NCBI GenBank assembly: GCA_947472735.1 | Contig: CANJBY010000002.1 | Coordinates: 61,819 to 125,818, forward strand | From: Sphingomonadaceae bacterium | GTDB taxonomy: Bacteria; Pseudomonadota; Alphaproteobacteria; Sphingomonadales; Sphingomonadaceae | DNA: 64,000 nucleotides | Reading direction: 5' to 3' | Position numbers and translations under genes: made by a program | The notes under the pieces: generated by a model | Seen by the model: only the letters and a program-made list of their open reading frames with translations | The model's database searches: none | What the model was told of the DNA's origin: nothing | Shown: one piece after another, positions 8,441 to 17,746 of the stretch | Numbering within the stretch: position 1 is the stretch's first letter | Layout of the letters: every line of letters begins with the position of its first letter

Positions 8441-8605
8441 TGCCCAGAGCCTGTATTACGTGTGGTCGAAGGAGTTCATAGAAGCTGGCAAGCGCCGCCT
8501 GGCCGGCGACACGGCCCGTGCCGCGACCACCGATGAGGTCAGGGATCTGCGCCGCGAGGCCGGTGCGCTGAAGGAGTGCGTGGCCGACCTGACCCTCGAG
8601 AACCG
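8345..8605 (+). mobile_element. IS3-family transposase OrfA fragment
   Basis: The plus-strand frame here reads RRHFSAEDKIRIVLDGLRGE, then ELCRKEGIAQSLYYVWSKEF, then RRLAGDTARAATTDEVRDLRRE. This is the helix-turn-helix and leucine-zipper part of an IS3-group OrfA. Both ends are cut: the normal N-terminus is replaced by integrase DNA and the frame departs from the family after TLENR, where cpaA begins. No OrfB, terminal inverted repeat or target duplication is seen. Confidence 0.8.
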
Positions 8606-8827
8606 CCCGCAGCAGACGGCGAAGCACAACACCGCAATGCCGACCTGCGCCGCCACTCCGGGCCACAGCGGCAATCCGCTGGCGATCCAGAAGATCGGCG
8701 CAGACACCGCTACGGTTGCCGTCAGCCAGTTGTAGATATGGCGGCTGCGCAAGTCAGTCATTGCGGCAATCAGCAGTGCGATTGCCAAGCCTGTCAGCAG
8801 TCCGTAAGTGATCAGTCCACCCGGCAT
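8606..8827 (-). pseudogene. cpaA: Prepilin peptidase CpaA, 3'-truncated
   Basis: From ATG 8827 about 74 codons read as the start of a CpaA/TadV A24 prepilin peptidase: two hydrophobic helices and the aspartate motif AAMTDLRSRHIYNW, whose D is the first catalytic aspartate. After CFAVCCG the frame enters antisense IS3 sequence, so the second catalytic aspartate motif is missing. CpaA normally matures Flp pilins and heads the tad cluster, which does not follow here. The piece is inactive. Confidence 0.8.
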
Positions 8828-8913
8828 GGGATGCCCCCCTTGGTACGGGGATCATCACTAGAGGCCATGGCTTACCAAATAGTAACCAAGCGGATCAGCC
8901 GGGAATTATCCAT

Positions 8914-9879
8914 ATGAGCATCGCGGACAATGCCGGTTTCGATCGTCGCGCCATACCTGCCGGCGCTTTCGAAACCATCTGGACCGCACCCGATGGCCAC
9001 GCTGTCCGCCGGATTGACTGGCCCGCGGGCGAGGGTCCGTGCCGGGGCTCGCTGCTGTTTTTCCCCGGGCGGGGCGACCACTACGAGAAATACCTGGAGA
9101 CGCTTCACCACTGGCACCACCAGGGCTGGTGGGTGACCGCCGCGGACTGGCGCGGACAAGCCGGGTCGGGCCGTTTGGGTGCTGATGCGGTAACTGGCCA
9201 CGTTGCGGACTTTTCTGTGTGGATCGACGACCTCGCCTCCTTCTGGGCGGCCTGGAAGCAGCAGACTCCTGGCCCACATGTCCTCGCCGGCCATTCCATG
9301 GGTGGACATCTTGTGCTGCGCGCGCTGGCGGAGCGCCGGGTCGATCCCGCCGCGTTGGTGCTGTCCGCGCCGATGCTCGGCTTCCACCCGATCGGCCTGC
9401 CGGCCTCGCTGTTGCACGCCGCCGCCCGGCTGCTCTGCCTCATTGGTGACCGGCGCCGTCCGGCCTGGAAGTGGAGCGAGAAACCCGGTCAGCTGCCGGA
9501 AGATCGATCGGCCCTGCTGACACACGACCTTGATCGCTATGCTGACGAAGTCTGGTGGCGCGAGCATCGCCCGGAGGTGGCGATGGGGCCGGGGAGTTGG
9601 GGTTGGGTCGAGCGAGCCTATGCCTCGATGGCCAGTCTCGAGCGGGACGGCGTGCTCGAGGCGGTGCAGACCCCGGTCTGCATCGTTGCAACCGATCACG
9701 ACCGCTTGGTCAGCCCGCAAGCGATCCGCAAAGCCGCCGCGCGTTTGCCGCACTGCGAATTGACCATGTTTGGCAGCGAGGCACATCACGAGGTGCTGCG
9801 TGAGGTCGACGCCGTTCGCGACCGCGCGCGTGAAGCGGTCGACGGCTTCCTCGATCGGGTACTCCCCGCGCAGCCGTGA
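8914..9879 (+). CDS. Alpha/beta hydrolase, lysophospholipase-like
   Basis: A 321-residue serine hydrolase of the PldB/monoacylglycerol-lipase type. The nucleophile elbow is GHSMGG with S128; the acid is likely in ATDHDRLV and the catalytic histidine in SEAHHEVL near residue 290. FFPGRGDHYEKY resembles the oxyanion-hole loop of these lipases. There is no signal peptide, so it is cytoplasmic or peripheral. Its stop overlaps the start of the next gene by four bases. The natural substrate is not shown. Confidence 0.85.
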   Translation: MSIADNAGFDRRAIPAGAFETIWTAPDGHAVRRIDWPAGEGPCRGSLLFFPGRGDHYEKYLETLHHWHHQGWWVTAADWRGQAGSGRLGADAVTGHVADFSVWIDDLASFWAAWKQQTPGPHVLAGHSMGGHLVLRALAERRVDPAALVLSAPMLGFHPIGLPASLLHAAARLLCLIGDRRRPAWKWSEKPGQLPEDRSALLTHDLDRYADEVWWREHRPEVAMGPGSWGWVERAYASMASLERDGVLEAVQTPVCIVATDHDRLVSPQAIRKAAARLPHCELTMFGSEAHHEVLREVDAVRDRAREAVDGFLDRVLPAQP

Positions 9880-10970
9880 CGATGGACGAAACGTTCGACA
9901 TTGCCATCGCCGGGGCGGGAATGGCCGGTGCTTCGCTCGCTGCCGAACTGGCGCCGCATGCGCGGGTGCTGCTGCTCGAAGCCGAGGCCGCGCCGGGCTA
10001 CCATGCGACCGGGCGTTCGGCGGCTTTCTGGACTGAGAGCTATGGCGGTCCCGACGTCCAGCCGTTGACCACCGCTTCCGGCCCGTGGCTGCGCGATCAC
10101 GGCTTCCTGACACCGCGCGGGGCCTTGACCATCGCGCGGGCCGAAGGGTGTGACAAACTGGCGCGCTTTGCCGCGAACTTCACCGCGCTTGGCGTGCGGG
10201 TGGAGCGTCTTGATCGCGCCGGTCTGGAAGCACGGATCGGCGGGCTGCGGGCCGACTGGGTCCACGGTGCGCTGGAGCCTGACTGCTGCGACATAGATGT
10301 CGCGGCCTTGCATCAGCATTATCTGGCCGCAGCGAGAAAGGCTGGCGCGCATTTGTGGTGCTCGGCCCGGCTGGCTCAGGCTTCACGTGGTAGTGGGAGC
10401 TGGAACCTTGGTCTGGCGGACGGCCGATTGGTTCGCGCGGACACGTTGGTGAACGCGGCGGGAGCCTGGGCCGATCAGGTCGCGGCGCTGGCCGGTGCAC
10501 GGCAACTGGGCTTCCAGCCGTACCGTCGCACCGTTGCCCAGCTGCGCACCGTGCCGGCAGCCACGCCGGACCTGCCGCTGGTGCTCGACATAGACGAACG
10601 GTTTTATTTCAAGCCCGATGCGGGGCGTCTCTGGGTCAGCCCGCACGACGAAACTCCGAGTGCCCCGTGCGACGCCGCACCGGACGAACTCGACGTTGCC
10701 ATGGCGATCGACCGCTTCGAGCAAGTGGTCGACTGGCGGATCGAGCAGCTTGAGCATCGCTGGGCAGGGCTCAGGACCTTCGCGCCCGATCGCCTGCCGG
10801 TCTACGGCTTCGATCCGCAAGTTCCGGGCTTCTTCTGGTTTGCGGGGCAGGGCGGCTTCGGAATCCAGACCGCGCCGGCCGCCGCAGACCTGGGTGCGGC
10901 CCAGCTGCTGGGGCGTGGCGACGGGGCAATAGAACCCGCGCGCTATCGGCCCGGAAGATTTTACATTTGA
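9876..10970 (+). CDS. FAD-dependent oxidoreductase (D-amino-acid oxidase/GlpO fold)
   Basis: A 364-residue DAO-family flavoprotein. An N-terminal Rossmann motif GAGMAGASLA binds FAD, followed by LLEAEAAPGYHATGRSAA, which is typical of glycine/D-amino-acid oxidase relatives. A C-terminal GQGGFGIQTAPA block completes the FAD site. The start may be GTG 9876, overlapping the lipase stop, or ATG 9882. Likely activity is oxidation of an amine or 2-hydroxy acid; the substrate cannot be told. Confidence 0.85.
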   Translation: MTMDETFDIAIAGAGMAGASLAAELAPHARVLLLEAEAAPGYHATGRSAAFWTESYGGPDVQPLTTASGPWLRDHGFLTPRGALTIARAEGCDKLARFAANFTALGVRVERLDRAGLEARIGGLRADWVHGALEPDCCDIDVAALHQHYLAAARKAGAHLWCSARLAQASRGSGSWNLGLADGRLVRADTLVNAAGAWADQVAALAGARQLGFQPYRRTVAQLRTVPAATPDLPLVLDIDERFYFKPDAGRLWVSPHDETPSAPCDAAPDELDVAMAIDRFEQVVDWRIEQLEHRWAGLRTFAPDRLPVYGFDPQVPGFFWFAGQGGFGIQTAPAAADLGAAQLLGRGDGAIEPARYRPGRFYI

Positions 10971-11021
10971 TTTCGCAGACTTAGGCTAGACTTCCCGTTC
11001 CTGTTGGAAGGGAGTGAGTCG

Positions 11022-11204
11022 ATGGCGCATCGTTTTGAAATCCGCAAGAACAAGGCTGGCGAGTTCGTGGCCTACTTCTGCCACAACTCGGAAACCATCT
11101 TCTGGACCGAAGGCTACAAGAGCAAGGCGAGCGCCAAAAACGCGATCGAATCCGTGCTGAAGAACGGGCCCGGCGCAGAAGTCGTCGACGCCACGGCGGC
11201 CTGA
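11022..11204 (+). CDS. YegP/DUF1508 family protein
   Basis: A 60-residue protein made of one DUF1508 unit: FEIRKNKAGEFVAYFCHNSETIFWTEGY, then SKASAKNAIESV. Function is not established in this family. ATG 11022 is preceded by AAGGGAG at good spacing; the TTG at 11004 is less likely. It converges on tatC, with a short GC-rich inverted repeat between them. Confidence 0.85.
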   Translation: MAHRFEIRKNKAGEFVAYFCHNSETIFWTEGYKSKASAKNAIESVLKNGPGAEVVDATAA

Positions 11205-11239
11205 AGATCACGGGGCGGGCCCGGCGCGGTCCGCCTCGC

Positions 11240-12049
11240 TCAGTTGGGATCGGCTGAAGGAGGCGGCAAAGGCTCGGCCACGGCCTGTTCCTTTTTGTCC
11301 TTGCGCTCGCCCAGCCACATCACGATCAGCGAGCCTTCGAACAGCAGCACCATCGGTACCAGCAGCATCAGCTGCGAGACCACATCCGGCGGGGTAATGA
11401 TGGCGGCCACGGCGGTGATCGCGACGATGACATAGCGCCGCATTCCGCTCAATTGCGTCCGGCTGACGATCCCCGCACGGTTGAGCAGCAGCAGCAGCAC
11501 CGGCAGCAGGAAGCTGATCCCGAAGGCGAGGATGAACTGCATCACCAGACTGAGGTAATCGCCGGTCGAAGGCAGGGCCTCCAACGTCAGTCCGCCTTTC
11601 ACCCCCTGGAAGCCCAGCATCCAGCGGAAGGCGGTGGGCATGACAACGAAGTAGGCCAGGCTCGCGCCGGCAGTGAACAGGACCGGGGTAGCGAACAGGA
11701 AGGGCAGGAACGCCTTCTTCTCCTTGGCGTAAAGCCCCGGTGCTACGAACGCCCACAACTGGTTGGCGATGATCGGGAAGCTGACGAGAAAGGCCCCGAA
11801 CAGCGCAACCTTCAGCTCGACGAAGAAGGCTTCGTAAAGCTTGGTATAGACCAGACGGCCCTGCCCGGGCGGGAAAGCCGCAGTCAGTGGACGGACCAGG
11901 AAGCCGAAGATGTCGCTGGCGAAATAAAGGCAGACGCTAAATGAGGCGCCGATGGCCAGGATGCAGCGCATCAACCGGGTCCGCAGTTCGATCAGATGAT
12001 CCAGCAGCGGGGCCTGCGTCTCGTCGATGTCGTGAACCTTGAAGGCCAT
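11240..12049 (-). CDS. tatC: Sec-independent protein translocase TatC
   Basis: A 269-residue inner-membrane protein with six predicted membrane helices. TatC, with TatB, recognises twin-arginine signal peptides and recruits TatA to export folded proteins. The N-terminal HLIELRTRLMR motif and the NQLWAFVAPGLYAKEKK block are characteristic. It is last in tatA-tatB-tatC, seven bases after tatB. Confidence 0.96.
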   Translation of the reverse strand: MAFKVHDIDETQAPLLDHLIELRTRLMRCILAIGASFSVCLYFASDIFGFLVRPLTAAFPPGQGRLVYTKLYEAFFVELKVALFGAFLVSFPIIANQLWAFVAPGLYAKEKKAFLPFLFATPVLFTAGASLAYFVVMPTAFRWMLGFQGVKGGLTLEALPSTGDYLSLVMQFILAFGISFLLPVLLLLLNRAGIVSRTQLSGMRRYVIVAITAVAAIITPPDVVSQLMLLVPMVLLFEGSLIVMWLGERKDKKEQAVAEPLPPPSADPN

Positions 12050-12056
12050 GGCGCGT

Positions 12057-12398
12057 TCAGGCCTTGTCGGCCGGGGTCGCCGGCGCCGGTACGGCCGCCT
12101 CGGCAGAAGCGGGAGCCGGTTCGGTCGGCGCGTGCTCGGCCAGCTCCGCAGCGGGTGCGGGCATCGGATGGGCCTGCATGATCGCGGCGTTCTGCTCGCG
12201 CCACTTCTTTTCCATGTCTTCCAGCTCGGCCTCGCGGATCATGGTCTCGATGCCGGTGCGGAAATGACCGGAGACGCGGCGGATCTTGCCGATCCAGCGG
12301 CCGGCAGTGCGCAGCGCAAGTGGCAAATCCTTCGGTCCGATCACGACGATCGCAACGATCGCCGTAAACAGCATTTCATCCCAGCCGATGTCGAACAT
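12057..12398 (-). CDS. tatB: Sec-independent protein translocase TatB
   Basis: A 113-residue TatB: one N-terminal membrane helix (MLFTAIVAIVVIGPKDLP, with the glycine-proline hinge), then an amphipathic helix and charged region, then an alanine/proline-rich tail. TatB forms the signal-peptide receptor with TatC. It lies between tatA and tatC. Confidence 0.95.
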   Translation of the reverse strand: MFDIGWDEMLFTAIVAIVVIGPKDLPLALRTAGRWIGKIRRVSGHFRTGIETMIREAELEDMEKKWREQNAAIMQAHPMPAPAAELAEHAPTEPAPASAEAAVPAPATPADKA

Positions 12399-12425
12399 TG
12401 CAAGGTCTCCCCGGCGAAGCGGGGC

Positions 12426-12662
12426 TTACTGCGACTTGGTGGTCTGATCGACCGTCTGTTCGCTGGTGGGCGCGGCGGTCTGCGAGGGAATCTGGGCGGG
12501 AGGAGGCGTGACGGGACGGTCGGTAGTCTCGTCGGCCATGCCCTGCTTGAAGCTCTTGATGCCTTTGCCGAAGTCTCCCATCATCTCGGAGATGCGGCCG
12601 CGGCCGAACAGCACCAGCACTACGACGGCCAGCACCAGAATGTGGGGAAGCGACAGACCCAT
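12426..12662 (-). CDS. tatA: Sec-independent protein translocase TatA
   Basis: A 78-residue TatA: a short membrane helix ([18 protein letters not shown]) with the FGRG hinge, then an amphipathic helix containing [16 protein letters not shown], then a polar tail. TatA oligomers form the translocation path. It starts the tat triplet and follows scpB on the same strand by 63 bases. Confidence 0.95.
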   Translation of the reverse strand: MGLSLPHILVLAVVVLVLFGRGRISEMMGDFGKGIKSFKQGMADETTDRPVTPPPAQIPSQTAAPTSEQTVDQTTKSQ

Positions 12663-12725
12663 TGAATTACTCCTGAACTGCGGCCGTTTGGTTGACTTGC
12701 CGGCCGCGCGCCCCTCTTCGCCTAT

Positions 12726-13340
12726 CTAGGCGCTTTCCTCGCCTTCTACCAGTGGCGCTGAGGATTCAACTGTTTCCTCGTTGGGCACAGCCATGGCCGC
12801 CTCGAGCGCGTCTTCCACCCGATCGAGCAGTCCTGCCGCCCGCAATTCGTCAATTCCCGGCAGGTCGCGGCGTGAAGCGAGGCCAAAGTGGGCGAGGAAT
12901 TCGGGTGTGGTCGCGTAGATCACCGGACGACCCGGCACTTCTCGCCGGCCGGCGATGCGGACCCAACCGGCCTCCATCAGCACGTCGAGCGTGCCCTTGG
13001 CAGTCTGCACTCCACGAATCGCCTCGATCTCCGCGCGGCTGACAGGTTCGTGATAGGCGACGATCGCCAGAACTTCCGTCGCTGCACGCGAAAGGCGGCG
13101 CACTTCTTCGCGCTCCCGCCGTAACAGGTGCGCCATGTCGGGCGCAGTCTGGAAGTGCCAGCGCTTGCCGCGTTCGACGAGGTTGATGCCCCGGCCTTCG
13201 TAGTCAGCAGCCAATGCCGCCAGGGCTTCGCGCACGTCGGACCCGGCCAGGTGGGCCGAGATCGCCTCGGCGCTCATCGGTTCTTCCGCGGCAAACAACG
13301 TGGCTTCCACTGCCCGGACCAGTTCATCGGGACGGGTCAC
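12726..13340 (-). CDS. scpB: Segregation and condensation protein ScpB
   Basis: A 204-residue winged-helix protein of the SMC-ScpA-ScpB complex, which organises and segregates the chromosome. Family blocks VEATLFAAEEPMSAE, the central RLSRAATEVLAIVAYHEPVSRAEIEAIRGV and LMEAGWVRIAGRREVPGRP are present. It overlaps scpA by four bases, as expected for stoichiometric partners. Confidence 0.95.
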   Translation of the reverse strand: MTRPDELVRAVEATLFAAEEPMSAEAISAHLAGSDVREALAALAADYEGRGINLVERGKRWHFQTAPDMAHLLRREREEVRRLSRAATEVLAIVAYHEPVSRAEIEAIRGVQTAKGTLDVLMEAGWVRIAGRREVPGRPVIYATTPEFLAHFGLASRRDLPGIDELRAAGLLDRVEDALEAAMAVPNEETVESSAPLVEGEESA

Positions 13341-14137
13341 GCCTTGACGCTCCGCAGCCGCAGCGGTCCGAAAGTCTCTTCCTGCCGAATATCCGCCTTG
13401 CCCATCCGCGCGAGTTCAAGCGCAGCAACGAAACTGGAGGCCAGCGCTGATCGGCGCAACTTCGGCTCGGCATGGGGCGGCAGGAAATCGCGCAACTCCA
13501 TCCAGTCAAGCGCAACGCCGAGCATGGACGACACCCGGGCGAGCGCGGAATCCAGCGTCATCACCATCCGGTCACGGACCATGTGCACCACCGGCTGGGT
13601 CCGCAGCTTGACCTGTCCATAGGCTTGCAGCAGCGAAAACATGTCGCACTGCCAAAGGTTCTTGCGGTCGATCCTGAGGCCTTCCGGCGCGCCGCGCGCA
13701 AACACGTCGCGACCCAGCCGGTCGCGCCCCAGCAGCCGCGCCGCCGCATCGCGCATGGCGGCCAGCCGCTGAAGCCTGAGGTGCAGGCGCAGCGCCAGTT
13801 CCTCGGGGCTCGGATCTTCCTGCTCCTCGCGAGGGAGCAACAGCGCGGACTTGAGGTAGGCCAGCCAGGCGGCCATCACGAGGTAATCGGCGGCCAGCTC
13901 GAGTCGCACCGCCTCGGCCTTCTCGATATAGCCCAGATACTGATCGACCAGGTCGAGAATGGAGATCCGCCGCAGATCGACTTTCTGACGCCGCGCCAGA
14001 TCGAGCAGCAGATCGAGCGGGCCTTCCCAGCCATCGAGTTCGAGATAAAGCGCGCTGTCGTCTGTCGGCGCTGACGTGGGGCCCTCCCAATCGGGATCGC
14101 CAGTAAACAGTGCCCCCTGTTCCGCCACCTCGTTCAT
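13337..14137 (-). CDS. scpA: Segregation and condensation protein ScpA
   Basis: A 266-residue kleisin that bridges SMC heads. The N-terminal signature LDGWEGPLDLLLDLARRQKVDL and DQYLGYIEKAEAVRLELAADYLVMAAWLAYLKS are clear. ATG 14137 overlaps the nagZ stop by four bases; the longer frame to 14341 is nagZ shadow. ScpB follows directly. Confidence 0.95.
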   Translation of the reverse strand: MNEVAEQGALFTGDPDWEGPTSAPTDDSALYLELDGWEGPLDLLLDLARRQKVDLRRISILDLVDQYLGYIEKAEAVRLELAADYLVMAAWLAYLKSALLLPREEQEDPSPEELALRLHLRLQRLAAMRDAAARLLGRDRLGRDVFARGAPEGLRIDRKNLWQCDMFSLLQAYGQVKLRTQPVVHMVRDRMVMTLDSALARVSSMLGVALDWMELRDFLPPHAEPKLRRSALASSFVAALELARMGKADIRQEETFGPLRLRSVKA

Positions 14138-15159
14138 GCGCGTTCCTCGGCACTGGCCAGCGCCAGCAAAGCGTCGCGTTTGGCGATCAGCGCCGTGATC
14201 TCGTCGCTGCGGTTCGAGACCCCTGCGCCGGCCAGTGCACGCTGGAGCCGCGCGGCGCCGGCTCCGGACAAAGTGGGAAGCCGCTCGCAGATGCCGATCA
14301 TGTCGTCCACTTTTGCCCAGCAGTTGAGCGCGATGTCGCAACCGGCGGAGATGGCCAGTTCGGCCCGCTCAGGCACCGAGCCGCTCAGCGCCTCCATGTC
14401 GAGATCGTCGGTCAGCAACAGGCCATCGAAGCCGATGCTGCGGCGGATGATCTGCTCGATCACCAACGGCGACTGGGTCGCCGGCCGGTCGGCATCCCAG
14501 GCAGTAAATATGATGTGTCCGGTCATGCCGATCGGGGCATGGGCGAGCGCGCGGAACGGGGCGAGATCGTTTTCCAGTTCTTCCGCGCTGGCGCAGACGG
14601 TAGGCAATTCCTTATGTGAATCGCATTGCGCCCGCCCGTGACCCGGAATGTGTTTGATTGTCCCGACCACCCCGGCCCGGGCGAGGCCGTCCAGAACTGC
14701 CCGCCCGATGGCCGCGACGCGCAGCGGCTCGAACCCGTAAGCCCGGTCGCCAATCACATCGTGTGCGCCGGGTTGGCGCACGTCGAGCACTGGCGCGTGA
14801 GTGCAGGTGATCCCGACTTCGGCCAGTTCCGCGCCCAGCGCCTCGGCATTGGCGCGCGCCGCCTCGATCGCGCTGGCGGGAGCAAGATCGTAAAGCCGCT
14901 CGAAAGCAGCCCCGGCGGGAAACGCCGGCCAGACCGGCGGTTTTAGCCGGGCGACCCGCCCGCCTTCCTGATCAACGGTGATGAGCAGTTTGTCGCGCCC
15001 GCGGATTGCCCGCAGCGCATCGGTCAGCGCGCGCACTTGTTCGCGGCTTTCCACATTGCGTCCGAACAGGATGTAGCCCGCAGGATCGGCATCGGAGAAG
15101 AAGGCGCGTTCGTCCGCGCCGAGCGTCGTTCCGGAAAGGCCAAAAATCGCAGGCGTCAT
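14134..15159 (-). CDS. nagZ: Beta-N-acetylhexosaminidase NagZ
   Basis: A 341-residue glycoside hydrolase family 3 enzyme. NagZ removes N-acetylglucosamine from anhydromuropeptides during cytoplasmic peptidoglycan recycling. The family motif KHIPGHGRAQCDSHKELP holds the catalytic histidine of the flexible loop (DSH), and LLTDDLDMEALSG contains the nucleophile aspartate. ATG 15159 is chosen by family length. There is no signal peptide, as expected. Confidence 0.94.
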   Translation of the reverse strand: MTPAIFGLSGTTLGADERAFFSDADPAGYILFGRNVESREQVRALTDALRAIRGRDKLLITVDQEGGRVARLKPPVWPAFPAGAAFERLYDLAPASAIEAARANAEALGAELAEVGITCTHAPVLDVRQPGAHDVIGDRAYGFEPLRVAAIGRAVLDGLARAGVVGTIKHIPGHGRAQCDSHKELPTVCASAEELENDLAPFRALAHAPIGMTGHIIFTAWDADRPATQSPLVIEQIIRRSIGFDGLLLTDDLDMEALSGSVPERAELAISAGCDIALNCWAKVDDMIGICERLPTLSGAGAARLQRALAGAGVSNRSDEITALIAKRDALLALASAEERA

Positions 15160-15226
15160 GGGCAGACGGTCGCAGGAACGCGCGATTCCCGCAAGCACCC
15201 CGCCTTAGCGCATGTGGATTATCCGG

Positions 15227-15949
15227 TTACTTGACCTGGCAGGAGATGCCGGCGCCCTTGAGCTTGCTGCACAGCGCGTTCGCCGCCCCGGTGTCGCCGG
15301 CCACCGCTTGCAGGCGGTAGACCGTGCCGATGTCCGCGCGCCCTTCGACGATGCGGTGCGATACACCCGCCAGAGCTCCGGCCTGCGCCGAGAGCCGGAC
15401 CCACGCAGCGTCAGCCGCAGCGCGTGAGGAATAGGCTCCGATCTGCACGCCGATACCGCCCGATGCAGGGGCCGCCGGAGCGGTTGCGGGCTTGCCCGTC
15501 GGAGCCGTGGTTGCCGCAGCTGTAGAGGGCGCGGGGGCAGGCGCAGGTTCGCCGCCGTCGCTGCCTGCTCCGAGCCGCGCCGGACGGCTCTGGCCTTCCG
15601 ACACTGCAAAGCTCGAATCCCCGGTGCCAGCGAAAGTCTTGCCACCGGGCTGCTTCGGCTGTTCCTTGTAGGGTGTAACCGGCGCCTCGATAACTGCGCC
15701 GTTAGCCGCCAGTACCTGGTCGGACTGGCGATTGTTGAACCACCACAAGCCGCCGGCAACCATTACCAGCGCGACCAGGGCGACCACCGCCAGGGCGAGG
15801 ATGCGGCCCGCGTCGGGGCCTTCGTCCTCGTCCAGATCGTCGTCCGCATCCAGCCAGGGCAGGGGCTCGTCGCGATCGTCCAGCGCCAGCCGCTCGGTAT
15901 CGAGCGTGTCGTCGTCAAGGTCGTTTCGATTATCCCCCGCTGCGGCCAT
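15227..15949 (-). CDS. SPOR domain membrane protein
   Basis: A 240-residue protein: a highly acidic N-terminus (about residues 1-48), one membrane helix near 50-70 (ILALAVVALVALVMVAGGLWW), a proline/alanine-rich periplasmic linker, and a SPOR domain from about 165 (GIGVQIGAYSSRAAADAAWVRL) to the end. SPOR domains bind denuded septal glycan, so a cell-division or peptidoglycan role is likely. It lies two bases after argS and before nagZ, which also acts on peptidoglycan. Confidence 0.9.
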   Translation of the reverse strand: MAAAGDNRNDLDDDTLDTERLALDDRDEPLPWLDADDDLDEDEGPDAGRILALAVVALVALVMVAGGLWWFNNRQSDQVLAANGAVIEAPVTPYKEQPKQPGGKTFAGTGDSSFAVSEGQSRPARLGAGSDGGEPAPAPAPSTAAATTAPTGKPATAPAAPASGGIGVQIGAYSSRAAADAAWVRLSAQAGALAGVSHRIVEGRADIGTVYRLQAVAGDTGAANALCSKLKGAGISCQVK

Positions 15950-15951
15950 GA

Positions 15952-17697
15952 CTACATTTCCTCCACTGCCTCCACGCCCAACAGGGCAAGGCCATTGCGG
16001 ACAAGCTGCCCGATTTGTTCTGCAAGATAAAGTCTAGCCCCGGAAAGGTTAGCATCCTGCGAAACAATGAAGCGCTTTTCAGGGCGATCGTTGCCGAGAT
16101 TCCAGTACGAGTGAAACGCTGCGGCAAGTTCGCCCAGGAAAAAGGCAATCCGGTGCGGTTCACGCGCGGCGGCTGCGGCTTCGATCAGCCGCGGGAACTG
16201 CGCCGTCAGCTTGATGAGATCGAGTTCTTCCGCGCCCAGCAAGTCAAGCCGGTCCGCCGAAGGGGCAAGCCCTTCCGCCGCGGCCTTGCGCAAAGTCGAA
16301 CGGACCCGGGCATGAGCGTACTGCACGTAGAACACGGGGTTATCTTTGCTCGCTTCAACCACTTTGTCGAAATCGAAGTCCATCTGTGCGTCGGGCTTGC
16401 GGGTCAGCATGGTGAAGCGGACCACGTCCTTGCCGACCATCTCCACGACATCGGCCAGGGTGACGAAGTTGCCCGAGCGCTTGGACATCTTGAACGGCTG
16501 GCCGCCCTTGAGCAGCTGGACCATCTGCACCAGCTTCACTTCGAACGGCTTGGGCGTGCCCTCTGCCCCAGTCATGGCCGCGACCGCCGCCTTGATCCGC
16601 TTGACCGTGCCGGCATGGTCGGCGCCCCATATGTCGACCAGCGCGTCGGCGGTCTCGGCCTTCTGGAAGTGATAGGCCAGATCGGCGCCGAAATAGGTCC
16701 AGTTGCCGTCGCTCTTGCGGATTGGCCGGTCCTGGTCGTCGCCGAACCTCGTTGACCGGAACAGCGGCAGGGCCACCGGCTCCCAGTCGTCGAGCGTCTT
16801 GCCCTTGGGTGCCTCAAGCACGCCATCATAGACGAGATCGTGCGCCCGCAGCCACTGCTCGGCTGCTTCGGGTTTGCCTGCGGCCTGGAGTTCGGCTTCC
16901 GAGCTGAACAGGTCGTGCTTGATGCCGAGCAGGGCCAGATCGGCGCGGATCATCTCCAGCATCGCCCCGACTGCGCGCGTGCGGAACAGGGCAAGCCATT
17001 CGCCTTCGGCCGCTGCTGCAAACCGATCGCCGAATTCGGCCGCCAGTTGCTGGCCGATCGGGACCAGATAGTCGCCTGGATAGAGCCCCTCCGGAATCTC
17101 GCCCACGGCCTCGCCCAGCGCCTCGCGGTAGCGGAGATGGACCGAGCGGGCGAGAACATCGACCTGCGCTCCGGCGTCGTTGACGTAGTATTCGCGGATC
17201 ACCTTGTGCCCTGCGAATTCCAGCAGGCTGGCCAGCGCATCGCCCACCACTGCCCCGCGGCAATGGCCCATGTGCATCGGTCCCGTGGGATTGGCCGAGA
17301 CGTACTCCACGTTGACAGTGCGGCCCGCCCCCGATGTCGAACGACCATAGTCGCGGCCCGAAGTGGCGATCGTGCGCAGTTCCGCCAACCAGGCTGATCC
17401 TGCCAGCCGCAGGTTGATGAACCCCGGTCCGGCGATATCGGCGCTGGTTACGCCGGGCGCTTTGCCCAGCTCAGTGCAGATCGCTTCGGCCAGCTGGCGC
17501 GGATTGAGCGCGGCGCCTTTGGCCAGGACCATCGCCGCATTGGTGGAGAGATCGCCGTGCGCAGGATCGCGCGGCGGCTCGACCGTAACGGCGGCGCGGT
17601 TCAAACCGGCGGGCAGGGTGCCTGCGGCTTCCAGCGCATCGAGCGCGGCGGCAATGTGGCCGGCGTAGGCGGCGTAAAGGGTGTTGGCTTGTGGCAT
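15952..17697 (-). CDS. argS: Arginyl-tRNA synthetase
   Basis: A 581-residue class I synthetase charging tRNA-Arg. The HIGH motif appears as HMGH within SANPTGPMHMGHCRGAV, and the KMSKS motif as KMSKR in PFKMSKRSGNFVTLADV. The N-terminal Add-1 domain and C-terminal anticodon-binding helices (ending LVRNGLALLGVEAVEEM) are complete. It is the first gene of the leftward run that ends in tatC. Confidence 0.96.
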   Translation of the reverse strand: MPQANTLYAAYAGHIAAALDALEAAGTLPAGLNRAAVTVEPPRDPAHGDLSTNAAMVLAKGAALNPRQLAEAICTELGKAPGVTSADIAGPGFINLRLAGSAWLAELRTIATSGRDYGRSTSGAGRTVNVEYVSANPTGPMHMGHCRGAVVGDALASLLEFAGHKVIREYYVNDAGAQVDVLARSVHLRYREALGEAVGEIPEGLYPGDYLVPIGQQLAAEFGDRFAAAAEGEWLALFRTRAVGAMLEMIRADLALLGIKHDLFSSEAELQAAGKPEAAEQWLRAHDLVYDGVLEAPKGKTLDDWEPVALPLFRSTRFGDDQDRPIRKSDGNWTYFGADLAYHFQKAETADALVDIWGADHAGTVKRIKAAVAAMTGAEGTPKPFEVKLVQMVQLLKGGQPFKMSKRSGNFVTLADVVEMVGKDVVRFTMLTRKPDAQMDFDFDKVVEASKDNPVFYVQYAHARVRSTLRKAAAEGLAPSADRLDLLGAEELDLIKLTAQFPRLIEAAAAAREPHRIAFFLGELAAAFHSYWNLGNDRPEKRFIVSQDANLSGARLYLAEQIGQLVRNGLALLGVEAVEEM

Positions 17698-17746
17698 GGG
17701 CGCGCGGTTAGCCTGTTTGGGCGCGCTTGCAAACTCCCCGAGGGGA

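Noticed and set aside
7560..8913. A second copy of the tRNA-Leu 3' end as an attachment site
   Set aside because: I found no repeat of the T-arm/acceptor sequence downstream, so the island boundary is not preserved here.
8872..10113. A 413-codon frame antisense to the lipase and FAD oxidoreductase
   Set aside because: Both plus-strand genes have full catalytic motifs; the antisense product has none.
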